This document shows, in pieces, positions 1 to 8,658 of a DNA stretch of 64,000 nucleotides. A program made the translations under genes and the position numbers. This DNA is from Caballeronia sordidicola (lineage in GTDB: Bacteria; Pseudomonadota; Gammaproteobacteria; Burkholderiales; Burkholderiaceae), in NCBI RefSeq assembly GCF_000729995.1, contig NZ_JNFG01000009.1, positions 1 to 64,000 on the forward strand, in the 5' to 3' direction. Positions within the stretch are counted from its first letter, which is position 1, and every line of letters starts with the position of its first letter. The notes under the pieces are model-generated. The model was not told the DNA's origin. It searched no databases and saw only the letters and a program-made list of their open reading frames with translations.

Positions 1-1
1 C

Positions 2-130
2 CACGAAATGGGCATCGAGACAGGCATCGATCTCGACGCTCTGCTCGAGGCGGCACAAGTCGCGGAGCGCGTGTTTGACCGGCCGCTTGCGGGCAAACTC
101 ATGCATGCGGGGCGCCCGAATCGGCACTGA
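2..130 (+). CDS. C-terminal end of a hydroxymethylglutaryl-CoA lyase-like protein (partial at window edge)
   Basis: The open frame enters from the left edge and stops with TGA at 128-130, giving 42 residues. The segment reads like the C-terminus of HMG-CoA lyases (HMGL-like aldolases): a GMGIETGxDLDALLEA-type helix, then RPLAGK, then a short tail. HMG-CoA lyase cleaves HMG-CoA to acetoacetate and acetyl-CoA at the end of leucine breakdown. The etfBA pair downstream would suit an acyl-CoA dehydrogenation pathway. Only the tail is visible, so a related DRE-TIM aldolase is possible. Confidence 0.6.
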   Translation, partial: HEMGIETGIDLDALLEAAQVAERVFDRPLAGKLMHAGRPNRH

Positions 131-571
131 ATTGAGAGAGCCTCATGATCTCAGCTCATACGGTGCGAGCGCAAACTGTTATCAAGTGTACCCATGCATC
201 TGCCTCCCTCCCGCCTATAAACGAATTGGGTTATGTCTCAGTAACGTCTCAGTAACCCGGAAGAGGTGAAATTCAAAGCTGACTAACGCTCCGGACTCCA
301 GTTCCAGGAAGTCCACTTCTGAATGGCGTCGGGTTGATGTACGTGATCAAAAATGGGCTGGGAAAGGTGCCGGCAGAAATGCGATATCTGCACAACCACC
401 GTTTTCACTCATTGATGACATAAGTAATCCCAACCATACGATCTTTTCCAGGGTCGCCATATTGCTATAGAACCGCTGGCAGTCGGTGCCCAGCTTGGGA
501 TGATTGCAATCACTATCGCCGAACCCTGATGATTCGTCGGTTCGAGTCCGTTTTAGAGTCAAGGAGAAAAT
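131..571. other. Intergenic region upstream of etfB, no gene recognised
   Basis: No convincing coding region was found here on either strand. A tandem 11-bp duplication (GTCTCAGTAAC) occupies 235-256. The stretch at 535-560 resembles a tRNA T-arm but has no partner arms. An AAGGAG ribosome-binding site for etfB lies at 561-566. Confidence 0.5.
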
Positions 572-1321
572 GTGAAGATATTGGTCCCGGTCAAACGCGT
601 GGTCGACTACAACGTCAAAATTCAGGTCAAGTCAGACCGCACAGGCGTGGACATCGCCAACGTTAAGATGAGCATGAATCCCTTTGACGAGATTGCCGTC
701 GAAGAGGCTGTGCGCCTGAAGGAAAAGGGTGTGGCGACGGAAGTCGTAGTCGTTTCCTGCGGGCTCGTCCAGTGTGAGGAAACGCTGCGCACCGCGCTGG
801 CAATTGGCGCCGATCGCGGCATCCTGGTCGAATCCACCGGGGAACTCCAGCCGCTGGCGGTGGCGAAACTGCTTAAGGTTCTGGTGGATCGGGAGCAGCC
901 AGGCCTTGTCATCCTCGGCAAGCAGGCGATTGACGACGATTGCAACCAGACCGGTCAGATGCTTGCCGCGCTCGCCGATCTGCCGCAGGCTACCTTCGCC
1001 TCCAAGGTCGAGCTCGTCGACGGCAAGGCTCAAGTCACGCGCGAAGTCGATGGTGGCCTGGAAACGCTGTCCTTCACTCTACCGGCGGTCGTCACTACCG
1101 ACTTGCGCCTCAACGAGCCGCGCTACGTGACGCTGCCCAACATCATGAAGGCCAAGAAGAAGCCGCTGGAACGTCTGAGGCCGGAAGACCTTGGTATCGA
1201 CATTACCCCGCGCATCAAGACCCTGAAAGTCTCCGAACCACCGAAGCGCGGAGCCGGCATCAAGGTTCCGGATGTGGCCGCGTTGGTGGACAAGCTCAAA
1301 AACGAAGCGAAAGTGATCTGA
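572..1321 (+). CDS. etfB: Electron transfer flavoprotein beta subunit
   Basis: This is a 249-aa EtfB, the usual family length. It starts [11 protein letters not shown] and keeps the adenine-nucleotide-binding core ([17 protein letters not shown]) and the [14 protein letters not shown] segment. With EtfA it forms the soluble heterodimer that accepts electrons from acyl-CoA dehydrogenases and passes them to ETF-quinone oxidoreductase. The start is GTG at 572, with AAGGAG six bases upstream. The overlapping ATG at 570 runs straight into a TGA and is not usable. etfA follows after 13 bases, so the two are co-transcribed. Confidence 0.95.
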   Translation: MKILVPVKRVVDYNVKIQVKSDRTGVDIANVKMSMNPFDEIAVEEAVRLKEKGVATEVVVVSCGLVQCEETLRTALAIGADRGILVESTGELQPLAVAKLLKVLVDREQPGLVILGKQAIDDDCNQTGQMLAALADLPQATFASKVELVDGKAQVTREVDGGLETLSFTLPAVVTTDLRLNEPRYVTLPNIMKAKKKPLERLRPEDLGIDITPRIKTLKVSEPPKRGAGIKVPDVAALVDKLKNEAKVI

Positions 1322-1334
1322 GGAGTTGCATCGT

Positions 1335-2267
1335 ATGGTTGCACTTGTTATCGCGGAACACGACCACAAGGTCGTCAAGGTGGCCACGCTCAATGCAGTC
1401 ACCGCTGCTCTGGCGTGTGGTGGCGAAGTCCATGTTCTTGTGGCCGGCGCCGATGCCGGGGAGGTCGCCCAAGCCGCAGCCCAAATTGCGGGCGTGACCA
1501 GAGTGATCCACGCCGACAGCGAAAGCTTCGCGCACGGGCTTGCTGAAAACGTGGCGGCGCAGGTGCTCGACATCGCCCACAACTACAGCCACATCCTCTT
1601 TGCCGCCACGGCCAGCGGCAAGAATATCGCGCCGCGCGTGGCGGCCAGTCTGGACGTGGCCCAGATCAGCGAGATCATTCGAGTCGAGAGCGACGACGTG
1701 TTCGACCGTCCTATCTATGTCGGGAATGCGGTTGCAACGGTGCAAAGTGGCGATGCTACGAAAGTGATCACCGTACGTACCACCGGCTTCGCCGCGGCCG
1801 CGGCCTCCGGTGGTTGTGCCGTGGTCGAAGCAGTCACCCCGGCGCGTGACAGTGGCAAATCGCACTTCGTTGGCAGCCAGATCGTCAAGAGCGACCGTCC
1901 GGAACTAGCTGCGGCGAAGATCGTCGTCTCAGGCGGCCGTGCTCTAGGCAGCGCCAACAAATTCGATGAAGTAATCAAGCCGCTGGCTGACAAACTGGGT
2001 GCCGCGGTGGGGGCGAGCCGGGCGGCCGTGGATGCGGGCTATGCACCGAACGACCCGCAAGTCGGGCAGACCGGCAAGATCGTGGCCCCTGAGTTGTACA
2101 TCGCTATTGGCATATCGGGGGCGATCCAGCATCTCGCCGGAATGAAGGATTCGAAGGTGATCGTGGCGATCAATAAGGATGCCGAAGCGCCAATTTTTAG
2201 CGTGGCCGACTATGGCCTGGAGGCTGATCTTTTTGTCGCTGTGCCAGAACTGGTCGCGGCGCTTTAA
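1335..2267 (+). CDS. etfA: Electron transfer flavoprotein alpha subunit
   Basis: This 310-aa protein is the FAD-carrying partner of EtfB. The C-terminal half has the family signature [20 protein letters not shown] followed by VIVAINKD, and [11 protein letters not shown] upstream of it, all part of the FAD-binding domain. I chose ATG 1335 because GAGGAG at 1320-1325 sits at good spacing; a TTG in the same frame at 1326 lies too close to that site. The gene forms an operon with etfB. The next recognised gene is bioB, so which dehydrogenase it serves is not evident here. Confidence 0.95.
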   Translation: MVALVIAEHDHKVVKVATLNAVTAALACGGEVHVLVAGADAGEVAQAAAQIAGVTRVIHADSESFAHGLAENVAAQVLDIAHNYSHILFAATASGKNIAPRVAASLDVAQISEIIRVESDDVFDRPIYVGNAVATVQSGDATKVITVRTTGFAAAAASGGCAVVEAVTPARDSGKSHFVGSQIVKSDRPELAAAKIVVSGGRALGSANKFDEVIKPLADKLGAAVGASRAAVDAGYAPNDPQVGQTGKIVAPELYIAIGISGAIQHLAGMKDSKVIVAINKDAEAPIFSVADYGLEADLFVAVPELVAAL

Positions 2268-2284
2268 GTAATCGGGAGGCGCAG

Positions 2285-2431
2285 ATGAAGCCATTGATCC
2301 TTTCCGAGCAGAAGTTCGATATCCGGAGGCTCTTTCGCAGTAAGGCAAGCGGCCGCTGCTACGACTTGGTGGCGCTTACTGCGACTGCAGCTAACTATCT
2401 CAATCTCGCTGTCATCCAGGCGGCGCTGTGA
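2285..2431 (+). CDS. Possible small protein, 48 aa, between etfA and bioB
   Basis: ATG 2285 is preceded by GGGAGG at a suitable distance and opens a 48-codon frame ending TGA at 2429-2431. It lies between etfA and bioB on the same strand, 17 bases after the etfA stop. The product is basic near the N-terminus with an alanine/leucine-rich tail, has no signal peptide or family motif, and I do not recognise it. It may be a real small gene, a leader, or the surviving start of a decayed one. Confidence 0.35.
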   Translation: MKPLILSEQKFDIRRLFRSKASGRCYDLVALTATAANYLNLAVIQAAL

Positions 2432-2456
2432 CTTCTCACCTAGCAAGCGAGCGATA

Positions 2457-3476
2457 ATGAATACTACTGCCGTTATCTCAGTTGCATCATTACGTGGTGA
2501 GAGACCGCGTGCCCAATCGAGCACAGCCAACCAACCAGCACGGTGGCAAACGGAAGCGATCGAAGCGCTCTACGCGCTGCCCTTCATGGATCTGCTGTTT
2601 CGCGCTCAAGAGGTCCATCGCAGTCATTTTGATGTGAATGAAGTCCAATTGTCGACGCTCCTTTCTATCAAGACAGGCGGGTGTGCGGAGAATTGCGGCT
2701 ACTGTCCGCAATCAGCGCATTTTGATACAGGCGTCGAGGCGAGCAAACTCATGCCCCTCGGCGAAGTTGTAGAAGCTGCTCAGGCGGCGAAGGAACGAGG
2801 AGCCACGCGCTTTTGCATGGGCGCCGCGTGGCGTAGTCCGAAGGATCGCGATATTGAACGCGTCGCAGCCATGATTCGCGAAGTGAAAGCGATTGGGTTG
2901 GAGACGTGCGTAACGCTGGGCATGCTCGAGGTGAATCAGGCTTATTCCCTAAAAAAGGCAGGGTTAGACTACTACAATCATAACCTCGACACTTCGCCCG
3001 AGCACTATGCCAAAATTGTCAGCACACGGACTTATCAAGATCGTCTCGATACGCTGTCGAACGTTCGCGACGCAGGCATTAAGGTCTGTTGCGGCGGCAT
3101 CGTGGGTTTAGGCGAATCGCGTAGTGAGCGGGCTGGCTTGATCGCACAACTTGCGAATCTGGATCCCTACCCGGAATCGGTTCCGATTAATAACCTTGTG
3201 CCCGTCGTGGGCACGCCGCTCGCCAATACCGATCCCATCGATCCTTTTGAATTTGTGCGCACAATTGCCGTCGCCCGAATCACCATGCCACGAACCATGG
3301 TGCGCCTGTCGGCCGGCCGTGAAGACATGGACGAAGCCTTGCAGGCCCTGTGTTTCCTGGCTGGCGCGAACTCAATTTTCTACGGCGACAAGCTGTTGAC
3401 CACTAGCAATCCGCAGATCGAGCGCGACCAGTTGTTGTTCGTCCGCTTGGGATTGCGCGCGCAGGGACGGATGTGA
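2457..3476 (+). CDS. bioB: Biotin synthase (radical SAM)
   Basis: This 339-aa protein converts dethiobiotin to biotin by sulfur insertion. It has the radical-SAM cluster CAENCGYC (Cys76, Cys80, Cys83), the [13 protein letters not shown] motif, the [13 protein letters not shown] segment and a C-terminal RLSAGRE...FYGDKLLTT, which covers the auxiliary iron-sulfur and substrate sites. Length is normal. By eye its base composition is less GC-rich than the flanking genes, as is the P450 after it, which fits acquisition by transfer. Its stop overlaps the P450 start, so the two are translationally coupled. Confidence 0.95.
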   Translation: MNTTAVISVASLRGERPRAQSSTANQPARWQTEAIEALYALPFMDLLFRAQEVHRSHFDVNEVQLSTLLSIKTGGCAENCGYCPQSAHFDTGVEASKLMPLGEVVEAAQAAKERGATRFCMGAAWRSPKDRDIERVAAMIREVKAIGLETCVTLGMLEVNQAYSLKKAGLDYYNHNLDTSPEHYAKIVSTRTYQDRLDTLSNVRDAGIKVCCGGIVGLGESRSERAGLIAQLANLDPYPESVPINNLVPVVGTPLANTDPIDPFEFVRTIAVARITMPRTMVRLSAGREDMDEALQALCFLAGANSIFYGDKLLTTSNPQIERDQLLFVRLGLRAQGRM

Positions 3477-4771
3477 TGAGTGCCGTGCTCGCGCCGACAA
3501 AGGGTTTGCCGCTTGGTCGACCGATGGTCGACGCTGCCTTCCTGCAGGATCCCTATCCCACCTACCGGGTGCTTCGGGAGGCGGGCCCAATCCACTGGGC
3601 CGATGAATTCTTCGGCGGCGCCTGGATCTTGACGCGTCACGAGGACGTTGCCGCCGTGCTGCGTGATCCTTCCTACTCGGCGCGCCGTACCGGTGGCTGG
3701 GTGATGCGTGGTCGAGAAGGGGAGCGCGAGGAGCTTTGCCCGTTCCAACGGCTCTTTAGCCGTGCCCTACTATTTCTCGATGCCCCGGATCACACGCGCT
3801 TGCGTCAGGTGCTCAATGCGGGGTTCCGCCCGCAGGCGTTGAGTTTGTACGCAGTACATATCAAAAAGTATGTGACCGATCTGATTGAGTCGCTCGACAA
3901 TTTGTCCGAGTTCGATTTTATCGAGAAAGTCGCGAAACCCCTGCCAGCGCGAGTTATCGCTAAAATCCTTGGTATGGATGGCGATGAGCGGTCAGAATTC
4001 ATTGAGTGGTCTGATGACCTGGCAGCTTTTATTGGCGCACCGCAGCCGACTCATGAACTGACCCGACGTGCGCAGATCAGCCTGCTGAAAATGAGCGCCT
4101 GCTTTGAACAATTGTTGGCAACCCGCCGGCGCGGCGAGGCGGGAAATGATCTGATCGGTCAACTCCTGGAGGCGGAACGTGCTGGCAAAATCGGAACCGG
4201 AGAGGAGCTGCTGGCGCAATGCGCAATGTTGTTGTTCGCCGGCCAGGAGACGACAAGAAATTTACTGGGTAACGGCCTGTATGCATTGCTCAGCCATCCG
4301 GCACAATGGCGTCGCTTACAGGAAGAGCCGGCATTGTTGCCGAACGCCCTACGTGAGTTGCTCCGCTATGACAGTCCCGTTCAGTATACGGGGCGCCGCG
4401 TGGCAACAGACCGAGTGCTTCATGGACGTAAGCTTGAGCGCGGTCAGCTGGTTATCGCGTTGATCGGAGCGGCCAATCGTGACCCAACGCGTTATAGCGA
4501 TCCAGATCAATTGGACGTTACACGACAGCAAGGCTCGCATCTCTCATTTGGCCACGGACCGCACGTCTGCATTGGGGCAGCGCTGACATTGATGGAAGCG
4601 GCGATCACCTTTCGCGCATTGTTGGAAAGGTCGCCCCGACTCACACTTGCCGAAGCTGCGCCGGTATGGAGCGGCAACCCTGTTTATCGCGGGCTGCGTA
4701 CGCTGCCAGTCAGAAACGCGTCGAAGAAACCAACCGGAACGGTGGCAACTCCAGTTCATGTAGAGGTATAG
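3476..4771 (+). CDS. Cytochrome P450, BioI-like (putative pimeloyl-forming acyl-ACP C-C cleavage)
   Basis: This is a 431-aa soluble bacterial P450. Visible motifs are the I-helix AGQET (Ala255-Thr259), the ExxR pair (Glu294, Arg297) and the heme loop FGHGPHVCIG with thiolate Cys365. The start is taken as ATG 3476, whose first base is the last base of the bioB stop; an in-frame GTG lies at 3473. Bacillus BioI cleaves long-chain acyl-ACP to pimeloyl-ACP for biotin. Assigning that role here rests on overlap with bioB, not on specificity residues, so another CYP107-like oxidation is possible. No dedicated ferredoxin or flavodoxin gene is adjacent. Confidence 0.8.
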   Translation: MSAVLAPTKGLPLGRPMVDAAFLQDPYPTYRVLREAGPIHWADEFFGGAWILTRHEDVAAVLRDPSYSARRTGGWVMRGREGEREELCPFQRLFSRALLFLDAPDHTRLRQVLNAGFRPQALSLYAVHIKKYVTDLIESLDNLSEFDFIEKVAKPLPARVIAKILGMDGDERSEFIEWSDDLAAFIGAPQPTHELTRRAQISLLKMSACFEQLLATRRRGEAGNDLIGQLLEAERAGKIGTGEELLAQCAMLLFAGQETTRNLLGNGLYALLSHPAQWRRLQEEPALLPNALRELLRYDSPVQYTGRRVATDRVLHGRKLERGQLVIALIGAANRDPTRYSDPDQLDVTRQQGSHLSFGHGPHVCIGAALTLMEAAITFRALLERSPRLTLAEAAPVWSGNPVYRGLRTLPVRNASKKPTGTVATPVHVEV

Positions 4772-5014
4772 ATGGAAGCTGTGCGAACGTCGCTACGTGT
4801 TGTCGCCGAAACCTGGTTCGTTCCGAATCGAGCCATTCCGGTCCGAGTCCGGTCATTCAGGAAAGCGGGGTCGAGAAACGGGCGTTATGTGCAGGTCGAA
4901 GCGTCGGCTCCGACCGGTTGCGTAAAGATCTATTTCTTCCGCCACGACGATGGCGCGTGGCGCGTATTTCCTCCTGCTGCGATGTCCGGCGATGAATCTT
5001 GCGTAATTCGTTAA
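4772..5014 (+). CDS. Small hypothetical protein, 80 aa, downstream of the P450
   Basis: The ATG directly abuts the P450 stop codon, suggesting translational coupling. The product is basic, has no signal peptide, membrane segment or cysteine motif, and ends in a compact block (KIYFFRHDDGAWRVFPPA) that looks like beta-strand structure with conserved aromatics. I do not recognise a family. Position between the P450 and panC hints at a role in the same vitamin locus, but that is inference from context only. Confidence 0.5.
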   Translation: MEAVRTSLRVVAETWFVPNRAIPVRVRSFRKAGSRNGRYVQVEASAPTGCVKIYFFRHDDGAWRVFPPAAMSGDESCVIR

Positions 5015-5045
5015 GTGGTTTTGAGAATCGAATTGCAGCAGCTAG

Positions 5046-5891
<846 letters not shown>

Positions 5892-5903
5892 GAGACGAAG
5901 GAC

Positions 5904-6023
5904 ATGCAGCGAACCATGCTGAAATCGAAGAGATCAAGGCTGCCGAGCAGCAGTCGCTGCAATCTTTTCATCGTATGCGGAAGTGGCTCATTCACGAGCG
6001 GAGATCGAAATGGAAGCAGATGA
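5904..6023 (+). pseudogene. panD: panD 5' remnant (aspartate 1-decarboxylase)
   Basis: Twelve bases after the panC stop, with GAAGGA upstream, an ATG opens MQRTMLKSK, which matches the conserved start of Burkholderiales PanD. After codon 9 the similarity ends and the frame closes at 6021-6023. The Gly-Ser self-processing site of PanD is absent. The panC-panD order is common, so this is probably a truncated gene. The match is only nine residues, so chance cannot be excluded. Confidence 0.5.
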
Positions 6024-6339
6024 GACGCAGGTTTGCAGAAGAGGGTTTCATCTTTCCGGTGGGACCTTATAGAGTTAAGATGGGGAATCGTTGCTCTAGA
6101 CAACAACTCCGAAGTACCGATCACCCTCATACTCGGAGGGTTCGAATCAGCGTACCTCGGACAGCTAACAGCCACCGCGTCGAGAAGTCCGAATTGCAAA
6201 AACGGGGGTGGTCATAGATTGAATCTGGCCTCTACATGTTTCTTGGCTTTCTTCCTCAAGACTGTACGATCAAAGTGACGGACGTTAGCGCTGAGATCGC
6301 CTGAGGCGAGCGGTCATTTACAACGACAGGATTTCCCCG
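6024..6339. other. Intergenic region, no gene recognised
   Basis: I find no supported gene between the panD remnant and the DUF2889 gene. A short frame reading in the panD region does not resemble a known family. AGGA at about 6331-6334 may be the ribosome-binding site for the gene at 6340. Confidence 0.4.
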
Positions 6340-7353
6340 ATGCCCACCTTCCTCCCTCCTGCCCCGCGCGCTTCGACCGGGCACGCTCCGTTGCGCCGCG
6401 CAGGTTCTGTGCGCCGCACCTCGACCATCGACGTCAGCTGGCCCTTCGGTCGAGGACAGATGAGCTTCGACGCCCGTGCCCGCGATCTGCTGACACCCGC
6501 GAACGCAGACGCCGCACGCGTGCTGGTCTGGGACCAGGTCCAAGCGAGGCTGTCCGCCGACCGCACTGTTGAGGCGATTACATGCCAGCCCGTGCGGCCC
6601 GGACTTCAGCAACTCGTGGGCGCGCGTGGCGGAGGTCATCTTCGCAGAGCGCTCGACGATGCGCTGCCTGAAGAGCGCGCAGCCGGCAGCCCCCTCTACC
6701 TTCTGGTTGACGACTTTGCCGGCGTGAGCCTCGTCGCGCCTTGGGCATGGCAGCACTGGCCTGAACTAACGAACGACGCCGCCGGGCCGCCGCTCGACCC
6801 CGAGCGTGTTGTGCGGGCACAGCGTGACGGGCCGGTGGAGGGTGTCTGCATCGGCTTTCGACCGGGCTCTTCAGCTCTGCAAAGCAATCCTCGTGCGCTA
6901 CAGAATTGCGCCGACGTGCTGCCGCTTCCTAATCCCGCGGATTCCTTCAGTTGGCACGAACTGCCGCTGTTTGAAGGCATGTCGATGCGTCGCTCGCGAC
7001 GTATCGACGTGTGGCGCGACGGCGATCAAATCTGCGTCGATGCGATGTTCCAGGACAGCGCCAGCACACCGGCTGGCACGCGCAAAGCCGTCCACGAGTA
7101 CAGCCTCGAAGTCAGCGCCAATGCGCACTCGCTGAGACTCACTCGCGTGCATGCCACGCCGCGCATCCTGCCATTCCCGGAATGCCCCTCGGCCGTGCAA
7201 AACACCGACCGGCTAATTGGCGTGCCGCTACGCGAGCTTCGCGCAGCTGTGCTCGAACATCTGCCGAAGACGCTCGGCTGTACTCACTTGAACGACGCAT
7301 TACGCGCGCTGGCCGAGGTGCCGATGATGTTCGATGCACTAAACGCAGCGTGA
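6340..7353 (+). CDS. DUF2889 domain-containing protein
   Basis: This 337-aa protein begins with a proline/arginine-rich segment and then RRTSTIDVSWP, as in long DUF2889 proteins. It ends with the family-typical CPSAVQNTDRL and GCTHLNDALRALAEVP. The family has no established biochemical function; members often sit beside acyl-CoA and aromatic catabolism genes, as here. No signal peptide is evident. Part of its 3' half (6895-7277) is duplicated at 11801-12183, where it is frameshifted. Start ATG 6340 has a modest AGGA upstream. Confidence 0.7.
   Translation: MPTFLPPAPRASTGHAPLRRAGSVRRTSTIDVSWPFGRGQMSFDARARDLLTPANADAARVLVWDQVQARLSADRTVEAITCQPVRPGLQQLVGARGGGHLRRALDDALPEERAAGSPLYLLVDDFAGVSLVAPWAWQHWPELTNDAAGPPLDPERVVRAQRDGPVEGVCIGFRPGSSALQSNPRALQNCADVLPLPNPADSFSWHELPLFEGMSMRRSRRIDVWRDGDQICVDAMFQDSASTPAGTRKAVHEYSLEVSANAHSLRLTRVHATPRILPFPECPSAVQNTDRLIGVPLRELRAAVLEHLPKTLGCTHLNDALRALAEVPMMFDALNAA
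6895..7277 (+). repeat. Direct repeat copy A (3' part of DUF2889 gene)
   Basis: About 380 bases match 11801-12183 in the same orientation, with long identical runs and scattered substitutions, by eye roughly nine in ten positions. Copy A is in frame. The copies are 4.9 kb apart and flank a hypothetical gene, a thiolase remnant, a 3-hydroxyacyl-CoA dehydrogenase and a LysR gene. Confidence 0.85.
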
Positions 7354-7901
7354 ACTGAAATCCAAGCATCTACGCAGGGCACCGCTGCTCACGGCGCTTC
7401 GCGCTGCGACTATGCTCCATGCCGCTCAGACAAGGAGGGCGATTGGTAAAGTGCTAGAGAAATACCGATCGTTGGAATGGGGTTGGTTCCCGATCTCGCC
7501 GCTGCCCGGCTCAATCTAATGAACCTGCATCACGGTCTTCGCGATAGCTGACCATTGGGAGGGATCGGTCGTCAGGCTGAGCAGCTCCGCGATCGCAATC
7601 CTGTGAAACGGAAAAGTCAGTTTGCGATGCTGTTGCTCTTTCCGCGCTTGAATGAACATGGAACTAAGCAGGAGAAGAACAAGCCCTCGGCCGGTCGCGG
7701 TGCCGAGGAGAGCGGCAGTCGCTGCCTTAATGCTTCCGCTGCCGTCACGCTTCGCCGGCCGCTGACTTGGGGCCAAAGTGCGGGATGTCTCAGCAAGCCC
7801 AACTGTGGGGCTTTTGAGGGACCGGCCCGGAACTAGTCTGCGGCCCTTAGGAGGCAGCCTCGCTCACTTGCAAACCATACCCAGAACCTTCGGAGCCAGA
7901 T
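7354..7901. other. Intergenic region, no gene recognised
   Basis: About 550 bases without a supported gene. A short minus-strand frame (7516-7776) has a hydrophobic stretch (GLVLLLLSSMF) but no ribosome-binding site I trust and no family resemblance. Confidence 0.4.
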
Positions 7902-8225
7902 ATGTCGACGACTAATCATGAACAATTGCGCCTTCAGGCTGCCAGACGTGCCAACGAGGAAGACGCCTCTCTGTGGCGCTGGTTTTGCGAGCTATACGAT
8001 GAGGGCCGAATAAGATGGTGCAAGGCGGCTAAGGGTTGGCTGGTGAGCGTGGACCACAAGCACCTTTCGACGGAACAGGAATTCGATGCTGCTATCAGAG
8101 TCGCGCGGCAACGTTACTTCTCCGGAGGTCGGCAACGATTGTCAAATTCCTCTCGCTTTCTCAACGGTGACATGGCTCCCGAGTTGGCCACTGAGAGCCA
8201 CGAGAAACGCCGATGCACGGACTAG
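7902..8225 (+). CDS. Small hypothetical protein, 107 aa
   Basis: The frame opens at ATG 7902 and encodes a polar, basic protein with an N-terminal helix rich in Arg/Ala/Glu and a compact middle (LWRWFCELYDEGRIRW and KGWLVSVDHKHLSTE) whose tryptophans suggest a folded domain. There is no signal peptide or membrane helix. I do not recognise the family. It lies alone between decayed regions. Codon use looks genuine in the first 75 residues and less so in the polar tail. Confidence 0.45.
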   Translation: MSTTNHEQLRLQAARRANEEDASLWRWFCELYDEGRIRWCKAAKGWLVSVDHKHLSTEQEFDAAIRVARQRYFSGGRQRLSNSSRFLNGDMAPELATESHEKRRCTD

Positions 8226-8330
8226 GGCGACGGTCTCAGGAATATAGCCGCATCCACGCGAGATCAGACTAGCCGAACTTGTTCTTGCTGCGCATCTCAT
8301 CCGCTTTTCGAACTGATTATTGAGGATAAC

Positions 8331-8651
8331 ATGGTCAATGTTTTCATTTGCGACGCGATTCGTACCTCGATCGGCCGCCATGCCGGCGCGCTCTCGGCAG
8401 TCCGCGCCGACGAGGAAGCCTACGCGGCGCAAGGTCTCGCGGTGCGGCGCCTGCTCGGCGTCCCCGACGATGATCCTCCCGTGAATCCAAACGGCGGCGC
8501 GATCGCGCTCGGGCACCCGCTCGGTATGAGCGGCGCGCCTCTTGTCACCGCAGCCAGCTACCAGCTCCGGCGCAGCGGCGGCCGCTTTGCGCCCGGCACG
8601 ATGTGCATCGGCGTGGGGCACGGTATCGCGATCGCGATCGAACGAGTCTGA
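8331..8651 (+). pseudogene. Beta-ketoadipyl/acetyl-CoA thiolase with large in-frame internal deletion
   Basis: The 106-aa frame starts like a PcaF/PaaJ-type thiolase ([20 protein letters not shown]) and then jumps near residue 28 to the C-terminal quarter. That part has [18 protein letters not shown], which includes the catalytic His, and [18 protein letters not shown], which includes the second catalytic Cys. Intact thiolases are about 400 aa, so roughly 290 residues, including the nucleophilic Cys near position 90, are gone without loss of frame. It cannot catalyse thiolysis. It sits 7 bases before the 3-hydroxyacyl-CoA dehydrogenase, the usual neighbour in phenylacetate or dicarboxylate beta-oxidation. 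Confidence 0.88.
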
Positions 8652-8658
8652 GGTCAAA

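Noticed and set aside
235..256. Tandem 11-bp repeat as possible iteron or CRISPR-like unit
   Set aside because: Only two units, no further copies nearby.
530..562. T-arm-like sequence GGTTCGAGTCC suggesting a tRNA
   Set aside because: No matching anticodon or D arm can be folded upstream, and the 3' end lacks a fitting acceptor stem.
7516..7776. Minus-strand 86-aa frame with a hydrophobic stretch
   Set aside because: No convincing ribosome-binding site, and the opposite strand is equally open; kept only as a remark.
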